From assembly GCA_920105625.2 (NCBI GenBank), contig OV050030.1:426734740-426798739 (forward strand): DNA of 64,000 nt. The letters are read 5' to 3'. This document shows, in pieces, positions 42,695 through 54,600 of the stretch. Numbering within the stretch: position 1 is the first letter of the stretch; every line of letters begins with the position of its first letter. Source of the DNA: Clusia tigrina (lineage: Eukaryota > Arthropoda > Insecta > Diptera > Clusiidae). The notes below the pieces were generated by a model. The model made no database searches. It worked only from the letters and a program-made list of their open reading frames with translations, and was not told the origin of the DNA. The position numbers and the translations under genes were made by a program.

Positions 42695-43872
42695 TTAAAA
42701 GTTGGTCACCTTTCGCAGGAACACCCAACTGCTCCGTAAGTTTCCCTTCCAAAACAGTTTGTGGGCTCTTTCCCCTAAGAGGCTAATCAGTCCAACACCA
42801 ACTCCACAGATATACATAAGGAAAACATAGGAGTAATCCTCCACTGTTAACGGTATGTACGAGTATGACTGCTCCTTGGTGAAATCCTTGAAGTCAATTT
42901 TACCCGCTTCGACCATCTCATAGAAGCTCATAGACGTCCAGTGCTGCCACAAGCCGCAAGCCTAAATCTCTCCCAGAAATCTGTTGAAGGCACCACGGTA
43001 GATACTGTTCTCTGGCAGCGGGACAGCCAACACCAGGAAGCGGTGGAATTGCATCTGGTCTGAAATGTGAAAAAGGCGACGCGTGAAACGCTTCTGTTGG
43101 CACTCAACGAGTTCCCAATTGGCGGTATGTGTCATATAGGCAAAGTCTGTATTCAAGCTCTTGCGTAAAAGATCGAACTCGTGAACGGTTTGTACGCTTT
43201 GGAAAACTGTGTCATAGTTGCGCATAAAGTTTGGAAGGGCCAGCTGCTGAATCACCTGTAAATCCTTTAAGGGAACCAATATCATTGTGTCGGTGGTTTT
43301 CAAGTCATCGAAACTATTGATTTGTTTGTCGAGGGGTGGTTTGGTGTAGAATGTGTGGAGGTAGGCACTGACAATTGTGGTGGAGACGATGCCCTGCATA
43401 AAGACCAGTAAGTAAATGATGATCAGTTGACAATTGGGATTCTGGGGCGGTTGAAAGGGCTGCGCCATTACGCCGCGTAGCAATTTGTCATTGAGGCAGA
43501 TGTCCATACAGTTGAATGATTTCAGGCACGAACCCAGTCTCGGATGACAAGCCACAGCATCAGGGCGAAGCAGTAGTACGAGCAAGCCTCCAGCAACAGG
43601 AAATCACTGTTCAAAATCAGCAGGAATATGTTCTGTTTGGCGACGTAGCCTGCCGTAGGCACCATGGGCATCCAATGTGTGATCTCCACTATATCGGAGA
43701 AACCGCTTAGTGTGCTATTCACGACCGGTGTATCCAGGCAAATTGGCAGATCCAACTCGTTGTGGACTGTCAGGTTGGTCAGCAGGGATGTCTCAATAGT
43801 GGCTCCACTTCTTACAGGAAACTTGTATGTAAGTGTGGCATTCAGTTTGGCTGCAAAGCTTGAGATCAAGTG
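42695..43872 (-). pseudogene. Ionotropic receptor pseudogene F (unit 1): 5' truncated, frameshift, nonsense
   Basis: Relic of a third member of the D/E-like group. Homology begins at ISSFAAKLNATLTYKFP (S1, corresponding to about residue 245 of gene A), so the signal peptide and whole N-terminal domain are missing; a stop lies just upstream. Frame 1 covers S1 and TM1 (to about 43525). A one-base-type frameshift near 43525-43545 moves to a second frame containing NDKLLRGVMAQPF, TM2, S2 with TANWELVECQQKRFTRRLF, then an in-frame TAG at 42964-42962, and then WQHWTSMSFYEMVEAG, TM3 and the tail to 42695. All lesions are shared with the unit 2 copy, so inactivation predates the duplication. Confidence 0.92.
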
Positions 43873-44744
43873 GTTATCAGTGAATCATGAACTGGTTTCT
43901 AATAATCAAAATTGTGATGATTAGAATCGAGGTGTTAACAATATTCTCCTTAAAAGTAAGGTTCCCAATGAGAAGCCGACAAAATCATTTATGTACCAGC
44001 GGTGTGGTTGAGATTTTAAGATAATTAATCAGTACCCTCCTCCCATACAGTCGATCATCTTCCTATCTATACTTTTTGTAATCGAATTTGGTTAAAATCG
44101 AAGAAGAAAAGTTTCATAATGATTCTCTTCTCTGTCTTCTCTGTTTAGTTCGTAACCAAATGTTTTAGAATCAGTTCATTGTTACCGTCTCATCACAAGT
44201 ATTCATTCCACCCATTTTCCTTATACATAATTGGAATAATGAAATATCTCAAAGATAGCCAGCAGTAGGAAAGCGTTCATGTTCTCAGGTCCACGAAGAT
44301 TTATCAGGCCATTCATTTGATGATTCAGCATTATGAATCTGCAACATCGATTCCTTCTTATAGGATATATGCTGAAATCCTGAGAGATTGTACAAAATAG
44401 GGCTCAACCAGGGCCATGTTGCGGGTATTCAAATACTTGTACTTGAGAAAATTTCCAGCCTTGCATAAGCCACCAGTCAATGAATGGTTTTCACTCAATT
44501 TTAAATGCCGCACGAACCGTTTCCGGACTAATAAAAGCAGCGCGTGCCAATGAAAGGGTTATAAAGTAATAAAGCTTACGACCACGGAGCTATAGTTAAG
44601 TTAAATTGGATTATTTTCTCTTTGTGTTAAAATTCCTGAAAAGTGACAGAGCAGTTCGGCAATTTCCCTGAAAGAGTTAAGACCAAATAAAAGTCCAACC
44701 TGGAACGAACGTCAACACCATTTGAGTTCCTGTACTCAGAACAA
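43873..44744. other. F-A junction and A upstream region (unit 2 start)
   Basis: 43885-43918 (AATCATGAACTGGTTTCT and following) matches the A-B spacer at 31904. The unit boundary is at 43933. The rest is the upstream region of the second A copy, with the TATA-like box at 44685-44693. Confidence 0.6.
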
Positions 44745-46661
44745 ATGGTTCTACGTTCCATAATGAGGTGCTTTAGTTTCAAAATACTCGTTTTATTGCT
44801 GGCACTAAACGAGCACCGAGAAGAGGTACTGGCGGAACTAGCCGTGAGTCCAGTTCTGGCAGAACCGGAGTCAGCCTTCGTAAAGTTTCTACTGCAACTG
44901 AAGAGGGAACACGACTACACTACTCTCTTCGTGGAAAACTGCCAAGGCGTTGCTTACATCGAAGCAGGCATTTACGGAAGTGTGGGGAGTCCAGTCTTGC
45001 TATGGGAAACGCAGCGCGAACTTTATTTCAGAGCCCATTAAAACAACGAAATACTCGTGCTTCTGTGCCTCAGAAGCGGTGCGGAAAGGTCCGACGCTTT
45101 GAGTAACTTGACTAAGCAGTTGAATCACATTCGCGGGACCCGAGTGGTGCTGTACTTAAACACAACCGAGCAAGAGTGGGACCATCGCCAGGAGATGGAA
45201 TACTGCTTGAAGTATTGTGCGTCTCTGAAGATGTTGAATGTGGTGGCAGTGCTACAGGACTTCGCATCTACTCGTTCCATTTACGTTTTCGACAACTTTC
45301 CCAAATTTGAGCTGAAGCAGCGCCCCGTTTCAAGTGAAGTCGTTTATTTCCCAGATAAAATGAGAAACCTCGGTGGTTACCCACTCTACACGCTACCGGA
45401 CCAAAATGAGCCGAGATCGTTTTTGTACAAGGATCAGAATGGCACTGTACAACTGTCTGGAACCATTGGCAAATTGATGTTGACATTTGCAACTACCATC
45501 AACGCCACCCTGACGTATCCGTATCCCATTAAAATTGGGGATGGAATTTATCTAAAGGATCTCCAAAATTTTACAAGAGATGACATCATTGACGTCGCAA
45601 CGGGGTTAGGCGGTGCTCAGGCGAGTAATAGTTTTGGAGACTCATTCCATCATTTCGTTTATGTGGTTGAAATGCTGTATTGGATGGTTATGATGCCAGT
45701 GGAACCATACCTTGAAGTGCACGAGCTCTTCCTCCTTATATTGAGATCGGAGTTTGTGCGTTACTTGATTGTAGTCGCGGTTTTACTCTCCATCCTGCTC
45801 ACCATCTTTCGGCAGCAGCTCAAACAGATCAAAAGGAATTTCTGGTTCGATTTGGTGCTCAATGACAAATGTTTGCGAGGCATACTGGCGCAGTCCTTTC
45901 CCATGGATGCACACACCAACTTCAAAATTAGTTGCCTTTTTGTAATGATTCTGATTATGGGTATCTTGGCGAGCACTCTATATGGGGCTCATTTGCAAGC
46001 GTTTCTCACCGAGCCACCAACTCAGCTGAGCATTAACACCTTCGACGATTTACTTAATTCCAAGCTGAAAATCTTAATAGTAAAAGCCGAGGTTGATGTG
46101 ATGAAATTCATTAAAGGCCTAGTATTCTGGGACCGCTATCAAACTTGCTTCGACGTTATCACGTCGTGGACAGAGTTTATGCGTCGTCGTCAGTCGTTGA
46201 ACGTCTCGCATGGATACATGGTGACCACTTCGCTGTGGCCTATTATCGAACAACAACAGGCCAACTTCCAACGCAAGCTCTTTCGCGTCAGCGAGAACAT
46301 GATCATCGATAAAATGGTTATGTTTTCGATGCCAGTGAACGAGAACTCGATTTATAAGTCCATTTTGAACAGGTTCGTTCTCAACATGCACGACGGTGGT
46401 TTCATGACTCACTGGCGTTTAATCACCTTCTTCGACATGGTGGCTACTGGGAAAACATCTCTGGAGGATTTAAGCACTCGGCGATATTATAATGGAATGG
46501 CAATGAAGGATTTTTATTGGTTGTGGATAATATACGCCATGGGACTGCTAGTAAATATGTTGATCTTTCTTATAGAGTTGATTGTTTTCAGATTGTCGAA
46601 GTCTCAAGCGACTATAAAAAACCGACAAAATGTGGGACGGAAAGTGCAGGTCAATATCTAA
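44745..46661 (+). pseudogene. Ionotropic receptor A copy 2, single nonsense codon
   Basis: Otherwise full-length copy of gene A. Codon 99, TAC (Tyr) in copies 1 and 3, is TAA at 45039-45041. The frame is open again from 45042 to the normal stop at 46661, with no other lesion, so the inactivation is very recent or polymorphic, or could be a base error. Truncation after 98 residues removes all ligand-binding and membrane parts. Stop readthrough cannot be excluded: in some Drosophila IRs a premature stop is read through in neurons, and the next base here is A. A short S1 patch (about 45468-45520) matches gene C rather than the other A copies. Confidence 0.85.
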
Positions 46662-48232
46662 GAAATCGCATTAAGAAATGTTTTCCAAAACAGTTTTGTG
46701 AAAACTACCCGGAAACCACACCACAAAATATAAAACAATTTATAAAAATTTAGCACCGTTTTTGAAGTTTGTTCAGTAAGATTTTTTCCATGGTTTGCAG
46801 TGTTTGAAGTGGGTTTCTTTTCCCAGCTGATCAGATCGGTATGAGGGAGGAAAATGTCAGTGAACTCAATCTCAGACGAAAGGTAAGTGGGATACCGCCC
46901 AAAGACTGAACTCCAAGCTGTCACTAAATCATGAACTGGTGTCTAATAATCAAAAGTGTGACTATGGAAGGCCCAAAGTCATTACTGAACTATGCGGCAT
47001 ATTTCTAGAAAACTGAGGAATAACATTTCAAATCATTTTAGTGTTTTTCGCCCTGACCCAGAAGCATCCCCCATTGGAGGGGCTGTTACCCTTGCTCTCA
47101 ATAGTTATCGTTCCATTTGGTACAAATTTATTATTGAAACATTGTTCTTTGAACTTGCTTGAGCCTTGTGGAACTCTGTTTCAGATCCAACCTAATTCTG
47201 ATGCTGAACTGTACGAGTACGTACTCTGTGATCTTTCTCTATTTACTCCTGGCGAATTTTTCTAGCGGATGATGATATTGGATTTTTGTGAATAATATAC
47301 TCCAGACTCACTCATCGTTAACAGACGAGAGCCTTTCATTCATCTAATTGCTGTTTAGTTTGGGAAATCGTGAAGGAACTCGTCCTCTTATAAGGTTAAG
47401 TTCAGTTCTGGAATCGTTCTCTGTCATTTGGAGATTGCTCACCAATTTACTATCAGCCCACCTTATGAAGCTCCTACTTGAATAGCGGACTTTCATAGTT
47501 GAACAATTGTTCAAATGATGCTTGGACATCAACGTTCCTAAATCGGTACAAAAAGCAGCGTCAAGTTTTGATAACTTCACTTCTACGACTAAGCGCCTTG
47601 GGACAGTGCTGCCAAGTTCGAGTTTTATGGTTTGTGTATAAACAAAATTTTTTTTTATGTAAATATATTAAATTTTACAGAATATTCACTGCCAGTGCTG
47701 CCAACTTTATACAAGGCTCAATCTCAGCAACTTTGGTGTTTTTGCGAGTAACTCGGGGAATATGAGACCAGGAATATAAATTGTTGTCCTTACGTCAATT
47801 GAAAGTCTGATTAGTTCTAAATAAACCAATGCAACGTTGTAACTCATACACTACGCTTTCACATTAAATAAACCAACAAAAAAATGGAATTTCATTGTGA
47901 GGCACGTTCCTCACTTCTCGAACAGTATTCCGCAAATCACCACAATGAAGTATGTGAGCGTCTGGTGTCGAACAAATACAAATTGTGTCCTTTCTTATTT
48001 GTATTGACGACAACATGACAAATCAATTCACAAGATTCCGATTACGCTACGCTTTCAAAGCATACTTAGTTGGTCGAGTCTTTGCGAGACATTTCGACAC
48101 AAAACAATAATTGAAGCGAGGCAGTCGCGGGCATTGCCAGTCAGTATTAATTGTCCCCTCAAAAGACGGACGTTAATTGCATTACTTTCACTCGAATTTC
48201 AATATTCCTAACTGATTGCTCAGTGCTGCAGC
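46662..48232. other. A-B intergenic spacer (unit 2)
   Basis: Copy of 31636-33202. A 6-base insertion-type difference (CACTTC) near 47914 and small A-run changes distinguish it from unit 1. The minus-strand frame near 47344-47580 is shortened relative to unit 1, arguing that it is not a gene. Confidence 0.55.
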
Positions 48233-50101
48233 ATGTGGTGCCGCAGAGTGAAAATATTCCTGCTTTTAATAGTATTCAAAGCTCCGAGAGAAACTTTGGC
48301 GAAGATAATCCATAATCAGGACGCGACAGAAACTGAGTCTACGGTCACAAAATTTATGTTCCATTTGAAAAGCGAACAAAGATATTCCAGTCTACTGGTG
48401 GAAAACTGTGAAAGTGTCACCTCCATCGAAGCCGCACTACTTACAGATGAGACAGCAGCGGTTCTGTTGACGAAGACGCAGTACAATCTTTATTTTAGAG
48501 CCCACTACAATACCAAAATCTTAGCCATCTTGTGCCTGAGAAGCGGTACAGAATGGTCAGCAGCCCTGAATGGCCTGGCTGGGCACTTGCAACACATGCG
48601 CGACACCCGAGTGGTGCTCATTTTGAATACAACCGAAGACAACTTGGACTACAGCAGGGATTTGGAAGATTGTTTCAAGTTTTGTGCGTCTTTGAAGATG
48701 TTGAATGTGGTGGCCGTGTTGGCAGACTTCGCAGCCACTCGCTCTGTTTACGGCTTCGAAAACTTTCCCAAATTTCTGCTGATGCAGCGCAAGTTTTCAG
48801 AGGAAGTCGTATACGAGTATTTTCCCAATAAAGTTCGGAATCTTAGAGGTTTCCCACTATATACCTTACCTGACCAAAATGAACCACGATCATTTCTGTA
48901 CAGAGATAAGTACGGCAAATTGCAATTATCTGGCACCATTGGCAAACTGATGCAAACGTTTGCAGCCACCATCAATGCCACGCTAACGTTTCCTTTTCCC
49001 ATTGATATTGGCGACAGTATTTACTTTAGATATTTACAGAACTTCACCAACGGCGGCATCATTGACATAGCCACCAGCTTAGGCAGTCCACAAGGCCAGG
49101 TTTCCTCCCATCAGTTCGCGGCTATTGTGGAGTTCTCCTCTTGGATGGTCATGTTGCCGGTGGAGCCGTTTCTCGAGGTGCATGAACTGTTCTTACTCAT
49201 ATTGAGATCGGATTTTGTGCTCTACCTGATTGCAGGCTCGGTTTGTCTCTCCGTGCTCCTAACCATCTTTCGACAGCAGCTCAGACAGATCAAAGTGAAT
49301 TTTTGGTTCGATTTGCTGCTCAATGATAAATGCCTGCGAGGCATTCTGGCGCAGTCCATTCCCATGGACGCACACACCAATTTCAAAATCAGTTGCATTT
49401 TTGTAATGATTCTGATTATGGGCATCTTGGCGAGCTCCTTATACGGCGCTCAATTGCAGGCGTTCCTCACGGAACCACCAACGCAGCACCACATAAACAC
49501 CTTCGAGGATCTGTTGGGTACAAAACTGAAAATCCTTATCGGTATGCAGGAGGTGGATCTCATAAGTTCCGTTAAGAGCGAGCTGTTCTGGGAACGCTAC
49601 CAGAGTTGCTTTGACATCATTGCATCGTGGTCGGAGTTCATGGAGAGGCGCCAGTCACTGAACACCTCGCGAGCCTACGTTGTCACAACAACATTGTGGC
49701 CTATTATTGAACAGCAGCAGGCGAACTTTCAGCGGAAACTCTTTCGCATTAGTCCCGGCCTGATTCTGGATAAGATGGTCCTGTTTTCAATGGCTTTAAA
49801 CGAGAACACGATTTACAAGCCCATGTTGAACAGGTTTGTGCAGCACATGCACGAGGCTGGCCTGATGCAGCACTGGCGGACGATGACCTTCTTCGATATG
49901 GTGGCAAATGGAAAGACATCCCTGACAGATTTAAGCACTGGGCGCCATTATGACGGCATGGTGATGAGGGATTTTTACTGGGTGTGGTGGATGTACGCCG
50001 TGGCGGTAGTAGTCAGCTTTCTGTGCTTTCTGATCGAGTTGATAGTTTATAAGTGGAAGAAGATTCATACAGAAAACGTGTTCAAGTTAGGAGAGATTTG
50101 A
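48233..50101 (+). CDS. Divergent ionotropic receptor, gene B copy 2, intact, 622 aa
   Basis: Copy of gene B with two residue changes (Gly542 to Ala in HMHEGGL; Ala577 to Val in YDGMAM), otherwise the same protein. Same start, domains and poly(A) signal (AATAAA at 50158-50163). It is the only one of the A, B, C genes of unit 2 without a visible lesion. Confidence 0.95.
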   Translation: MWCRRVKIFLLLIVFKAPRETLAKIIHNQDATETESTVTKFMFHLKSEQRYSSLLVENCESVTSIEAALLTDETAAVLLTKTQYNLYFRAHYNTKILAILCLRSGTEWSAALNGLAGHLQHMRDTRVVLILNTTEDNLDYSRDLEDCFKFCASLKMLNVVAVLADFAATRSVYGFENFPKFLLMQRKFSEEVVYEYFPNKVRNLRGFPLYTLPDQNEPRSFLYRDKYGKLQLSGTIGKLMQTFAATINATLTFPFPIDIGDSIYFRYLQNFTNGGIIDIATSLGSPQGQVSSHQFAAIVEFSSWMVMLPVEPFLEVHELFLLILRSDFVLYLIAGSVCLSVLLTIFRQQLRQIKVNFWFDLLLNDKCLRGILAQSIPMDAHTNFKISCIFVMILIMGILASSLYGAQLQAFLTEPPTQHHINTFEDLLGTKLKILIGMQEVDLISSVKSELFWERYQSCFDIIASWSEFMERRQSLNTSRAYVVTTTLWPIIEQQQANFQRKLFRISPGLILDKMVLFSMALNENTIYKPMLNRFVQHMHEAGLMQHWRTMTFFDMVANGKTSLTDLSTGRHYDGMVMRDFYWVWWMYAVAVVVSFLCFLIELIVYKWKKIHTENVFKLGEI

Positions 50102-50645
50102 TTCTAAGATCCAATTAAAGAGCAGTCGTTGGTGGTGGAAAGTTCCAAAATACTTGAAATAAAATTGGTCAAAATATGCTCTGAGTTTTTTATTTTTTTT
50201 ATGTGAAGGGACAATATTCAACAGAATTATAATCTGGCATATCCTCCTCCATTTCGCGCAGGATAGGTAAAGGAATAATGAACAAAAAGCGATTCGATGC
50301 TCCTTCCTCTATTCATATGAGGGTAAATTATGTGGTGTGAACACAAAGAGAGGTTGTTAGGAAGTTCTGCCCCCCCACATACGATTAGGCTTCCGCATTC
50401 ACCTTCCGCTGAACAACAAAGGAAGCAACGAAATAGTTCAATAATGAGTGGGTCGGGTCCTGTGATAAAGAACAATTCCGTATTAAGGAAACTATGCAAA
50501 TATGACGAAGCAATTCTCTCAAAGAAGATGGGTAATTTTCCTAATTGGACCAATTAACAGAATATTCAGCATAAAGGTCCACTTGAACTCCACTACCAAC
50601 GCATTTGAGCTCCAAAATTGTCGACTGAAAGTCCAGTTTTGCAGA

Positions 50646-52504
50646 ATGTGGCACTTGGAGATTAAATTTTATTGACTCTATTACTAATAATGGAAAATCC
50701 ATCAGAGGCAGTGGCGCAGCTGTTGGTCAACCAAAGCGATGTTGAGGCGGAATCCGTCGTCTCGAAATTTTTGATGGTGTTACAGGCTCAGCAGCGTTTT
50801 TCGACTCTATTGCTTGATGATTGCCAAGGCGTAAAAATTGTAGAAGCAGGCTTAAGTGACAATTTGAAGATACCGATTTTGTTGTTGGAACCACACCAAG
50901 ACCTGTATCTGAGAGGACTGTACAACAGTGAAGTGTTAGCCATCTTGTGCCTGAAGAGCGGTGCAGAAGCGCTGACGGCATTGAATGGCCTGGCTAACCA
51001 CTTGCATCACATGCGAGAGACTCGCGTACTGCTGCACTTAAACACAACTGAGGAAGAGTTGGTGCATGAGGACCTTTTGGAAGATTACTTCAAGTACAGT
51101 GCCTCATTAAAGATGTTGAATGTTGTGGCAGTGCTGGCGGACTTCGAATATACTCGCTCCATTTACGGCTTTGACAACTTCCCACAATATGTGCTAACCC
51201 AGCAGAAGTTTTGTAGTGAAGGTGTCTTCTTCCCAGATAAAGTGCACAACCTCGGTGGTTACCCACTCTACACGCTACCGGACCAAAATGAGCCCAGATC
51301 GTTTTTATACAAGGATCAGAATGGAACTTTGCAATTGTCTGGAACCATAGGCAAATTGATGTTGACATTTGCAGCTACAATCAACGCCACCCTGACGTAT
51401 CCGTATCCCATTCAAATTGGCAATGGCTTCTATCTCAGAGAACTACTGAACTACACAGGCACTGATGTTATTGACATTGGAACAGGTTTAGCTAGTCCCA
51501 GACGAATCGTGCATATGTATGAGTTTGGTCCAGTTGTGGAAATCGCCACGTGGATGGTGATGCTTCCGGTGGAGCCGTACCTCGAGGTGCACGAACTCTT
51601 CTTGCTAATACTGCGTTCCGATTTTGTGCACTACTTGATTGTAGTCTCGGTTTGTCTGTCCATTCTGCTCACCTTGCTTCGCAAGCAGCTGACACAGATC
51701 AAAATTAACTTCTGGTTCGATTTGCTGCTCAATGACAAATGTTTGCGCGGAGTTCTGGCGCAGTCATTTCCCATGGACGCACACACCAGCTTCAAAATCA
51801 ATTGTATCTTGGTACTCATCCTGATTGTGGGTATTTTGACGAGCACCCTCTACAGCGCCCAGTTGCAGGCATTCCTCACCGAACCGCCAACACAGAAGCG
51901 CATAAATACCTTCGCCGATTTACTCGGAACAAAGTTGAAGGTTCTGATGGACGAGAGTGAGGTTGACGGAATAATGTCGCGGTTGACTCCTGAATTGTGG
52001 GAGAAGTATCTACCTTCTTTTGATATTATATCCTCTTGGCCGGAATTTACGCGGAGACGGCAGTCGCTGAACGTCTCACGTGCCTACGTCGTGACAACAT
52101 CACTGTGGCCTATTATTGAGCAGCAACAGGCCACCTTCCAACGGAAGCTCTTTCGCGTCAGTGAGGACATGGTAATTGATAGGATGGTATTTTTCTCGAT
52201 GCCACTACATGAGAATTCGATTTATAAACCCATAGTCGAGAAATTTGTGCATCGTGTCCATGACGCCGGTTTGTTGGATCACTGGCGCATCATGACCTTC
52301 TTCGATATGGTGGCAAATGGAAAGATGTTCTTAACCGATTTAAGCACTGGGCGACATTACGATGGCATGATGGTGAAGGACTTTTACTGGGTGGGGTGGA
52401 TGTACGTGGTAGCGGTGCTAGTAAGCTTCTCGTGCTTTCTTGGCGAGATATCATTCCAGAGAAGGCAGAGTGTTCGGAGTTTAGAAAGAGATTTTATTGA
52501 TTAG
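50646..52504 (+). pseudogene. Ionotropic receptor C copy 2, frameshift in signal peptide
   Basis: The start ATG at 50646 is kept (MWHLEIK), but the sequence then reads ATTAAATTTTATTGAC where unit 1 has ATTAAAATATTGAC. This two-base gain brings TGA at 50673-50675 after nine codons. The rest of the frame is undamaged to 52504. The next in-frame ATG is at 50690 (MENPSEAVAQLL) and would give 604 residues lacking the hydrophobic signal core LEIKILTLLLI. The copy is therefore probably non-functional or mis-targeted. Poly(A) signal at 52547-52552. Confidence 0.8.
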
Positions 52505-52695
52505 AGAACTGTTTGAACGATATTTATTGAAGCATGAATTCACAGAAATAAAACAATCTAATCGCACATGAAAGTGGGTGTCCCCGCATCCACTGTAGAA
52601 TCCTAGGAGTTCGAGTGTGTGTACACGGATTCCTGAGTTGATACTACGTTCTTGGTAGAAGGAAGCCACTTTTTTGTAAGTTTTGAAAATCAGAA

Positions 52696-54600
52696 TTAAA
52701 CATTTTTGAGAATTTGTCCAGTTGAAGATAGGGCCGACCCGAACTCATTGTGCTGTATTTTCCATGTAAGTAGCTCCAACGCTAACGCCAAAACACTGAT
52801 TCCAACAGACGAGAAATACATGCACCATATCCTGTAGAAATCCAGAAGCTTTATGGGCCCACCACGTTTCACAACTACGCTCACATCTCCCAATTCGGTG
52901 AAGTTGAGCCTCACCATGTCATAAAAATTCATCGAAATCCAAAATTGTTGTAGTCCAGAATCACGCACGTTTAGCAAATGATTTTCTACTAAATCACGAT
53001 ACGGTAAATTTGGCCGAAATGGTAAACCGAAACCAATCATCCTCGATAAGCAGAGGTCGTCGCTGAGGTAAAAGAGGGTATTCTGAAAGCACCGTTGCTG
53101 CTCATCGAAGACATACCAGCGGATGTCCCTAACTGGAAAAAGATAGCGATGTGTTAAAGAGTCACGAATGCTCAGAAACTCGTTGTAGGTATCGACGGAT
53201 TCAACCAAGTGCGGGTTCAGTGTAATGAAATGGTCAGGTAATGTCTTCCTTATCAATTTCAATTCATTTGTGGGTATTAAAAATTTAAGTCCCGACGCTT
53301 CCACATCGCTGAACTTCCTTAACATTGGCTCCTTTGATGGGTGAATGAATTGTGATTGGAGGTAAGCCTGGTACATGGTGTCGATCATTAGACTTGTAAA
53401 AAATATCAGAAAACAGACGAGTTTGGTATTGAGGCTGGGCTGCTTAACTAACACGAAAGGCTGTCCCAGGAGGCCGCGGATGCTTTTGTCATTGAGCAGC
53501 ACATTCACGAGAGTCAATTTCTGGCAGGATCTGTACAGACTGTAAGTCAACATCAATGCGTAAACGATCAGTAGCACTAAGATCACAAGGAGGATGTGTT
53601 TCTCTACTATAGCCGTGAATACTTCTTGAATTGGTATTTGGCGCGGCATAGGGGCCATGAAGCAGTACCGGCCTATTTCGTAAGGATAAGTGAGAGCGGA
53701 AAAATTTTTCAAGAAAACTGTTGGTAGGAGACCTGCTGCTATATCCAAGGAACCATTGCCTGTGGCTTGACTCAAAACTTCAAAATTCGTGACTTCTCCA
53801 ATCACTAAAGGAAATTTGAACTCCAAGGTGGCATTGTGCGTCTCGGCAAATGTTGTGATTAGCTTCCCCACATATCCCTCAAGTTTTGGTTGCCCTCTGG
53901 CATCAAAGGATATCATGGAGACAGGTGGATATTGACTCGGGTAGGTAGATATGACGTCCCCGTACATGTTCCTGAATTGATTTTTAAATAGTCCATCTGA
54001 GGCATTCAGAAGCTTCCTTTCATAGAGCCGCTCACTTGGTGGGTTCTTGCGGCATCTATTGTACTCGTAAGTGCTCCGGCCTCCAGGGTCCGCAAAGATG
54101 AATAAAATGTTGTAGATATCAAAGGAAAATAAATCTGCGCATACGTGCTGAGCTTGTTCTCCATTCTGAGCCGTCCTATCGAGGTTTAAGTAGAGGAGAT
54201 GTCGCGCGTTTTGAAGTCCTTGGCGCACACTCCAGTATTCGGCTGTAGCAAGAGAACGAGTCTGGCAGACCAGTATCAGTACTTCTCTGGAGAATTTGTA
54301 TTTGTAGTCGTTTGGCTGATTAATTGCGCCTCTGACCACCAACACTGGCACCTCTATTAGAGGAAGTAAATCCTCGAATGGACAATTGTGGATATTGGGG
54401 TAGTTTGTCGTGTCGAGCACCACAACTTCGATATTTCGTTGCTGATCAATCCTCCGCAGAAGCTCCATTATGTTGGCTCTTGAGGCTTCCTGACCCCGGT
54501 TCACTACGTCGTCGAATGATGTTGCCGCAGTTAATTGTCCGGTTAGCAACAGAAGTGCCGCAGCAATTGTGCAACTCCAACTGAGTGTCCTTAGTGCCAT
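52696..54600 (-). CDS. Divergent ionotropic receptor, gene D copy 2, intact, 634 aa
   Basis: Copy of gene D, start ATG at 54600. Unlike copy 1, its N-terminal domain differs from E at many places (IDQQRNIEVVVLD, TNYPNIHNCPF, RCRKNPPSERL), while the channel half is almost the same as D copy 1 (changes include Asn486 to Tyr and Trp590 to Arg at TM3). It is probably nearer to the pre-conversion state of D. Arg in place of the conserved Trp of the FYWIW motif at the front of TM3 is unusual for the family and might affect function. Confidence 0.93.
   Translation of the reverse strand: MALRTLSWSCTIAAALLLLTGQLTAATSFDDVVNRGQEASRANIMELLRRIDQQRNIEVVVLDTTNYPNIHNCPFEDLLPLIEVPVLVVRGAINQPNDYKYKFSREVLILVCQTRSLATAEYWSVRQGLQNARHLLYLNLDRTAQNGEQAQHVCADLFSFDIYNILFIFADPGGRSTYEYNRCRKNPPSERLYERKLLNASDGLFKNQFRNMYGDVISTYPSQYPPVSMISFDARGQPKLEGYVGKLITTFAETHNATLEFKFPLVIGEVTNFEVLSQATGNGSLDIAAGLLPTVFLKNFSALTYPYEIGRYCFMAPMPRQIPIQEVFTAIVEKHILLVILVLLIVYALMLTYSLYRSCQKLTLVNVLLNDKSIRGLLGQPFVLVKQPSLNTKLVCFLIFFTSLMIDTMYQAYLQSQFIHPSKEPMLRKFSDVEASGLKFLIPTNELKLIRKTLPDHFITLNPHLVESVDTYNEFLSIRDSLTHRYLFPVRDIRWYVFDEQQRCFQNTLFYLSDDLCLSRMIGFGLPFRPNLPYRDLVENHLLNVRDSGLQQFWISMNFYDMVRLNFTELGDVSVVVKRGGPIKLLDFYRIWCMYFSSVGISVLALALELLTWKIQHNEFGSALSSTGQILKNV

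Larger units (their letters stand above)
28883..43932. repeat. Tandem segmental duplication, unit 1 (15,050 bases)
   Basis: The segment from TGTTAACAATATTCTCC at 28883 to the base before the same sequence at 43933. It holds IR loci A, B, C (plus strand) and D, E, F (minus strand). Compared with unit 2 it has about 24 extra bases near 28920-28965 and otherwise differs by scattered substitutions and a few indels. Confidence 0.95.
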
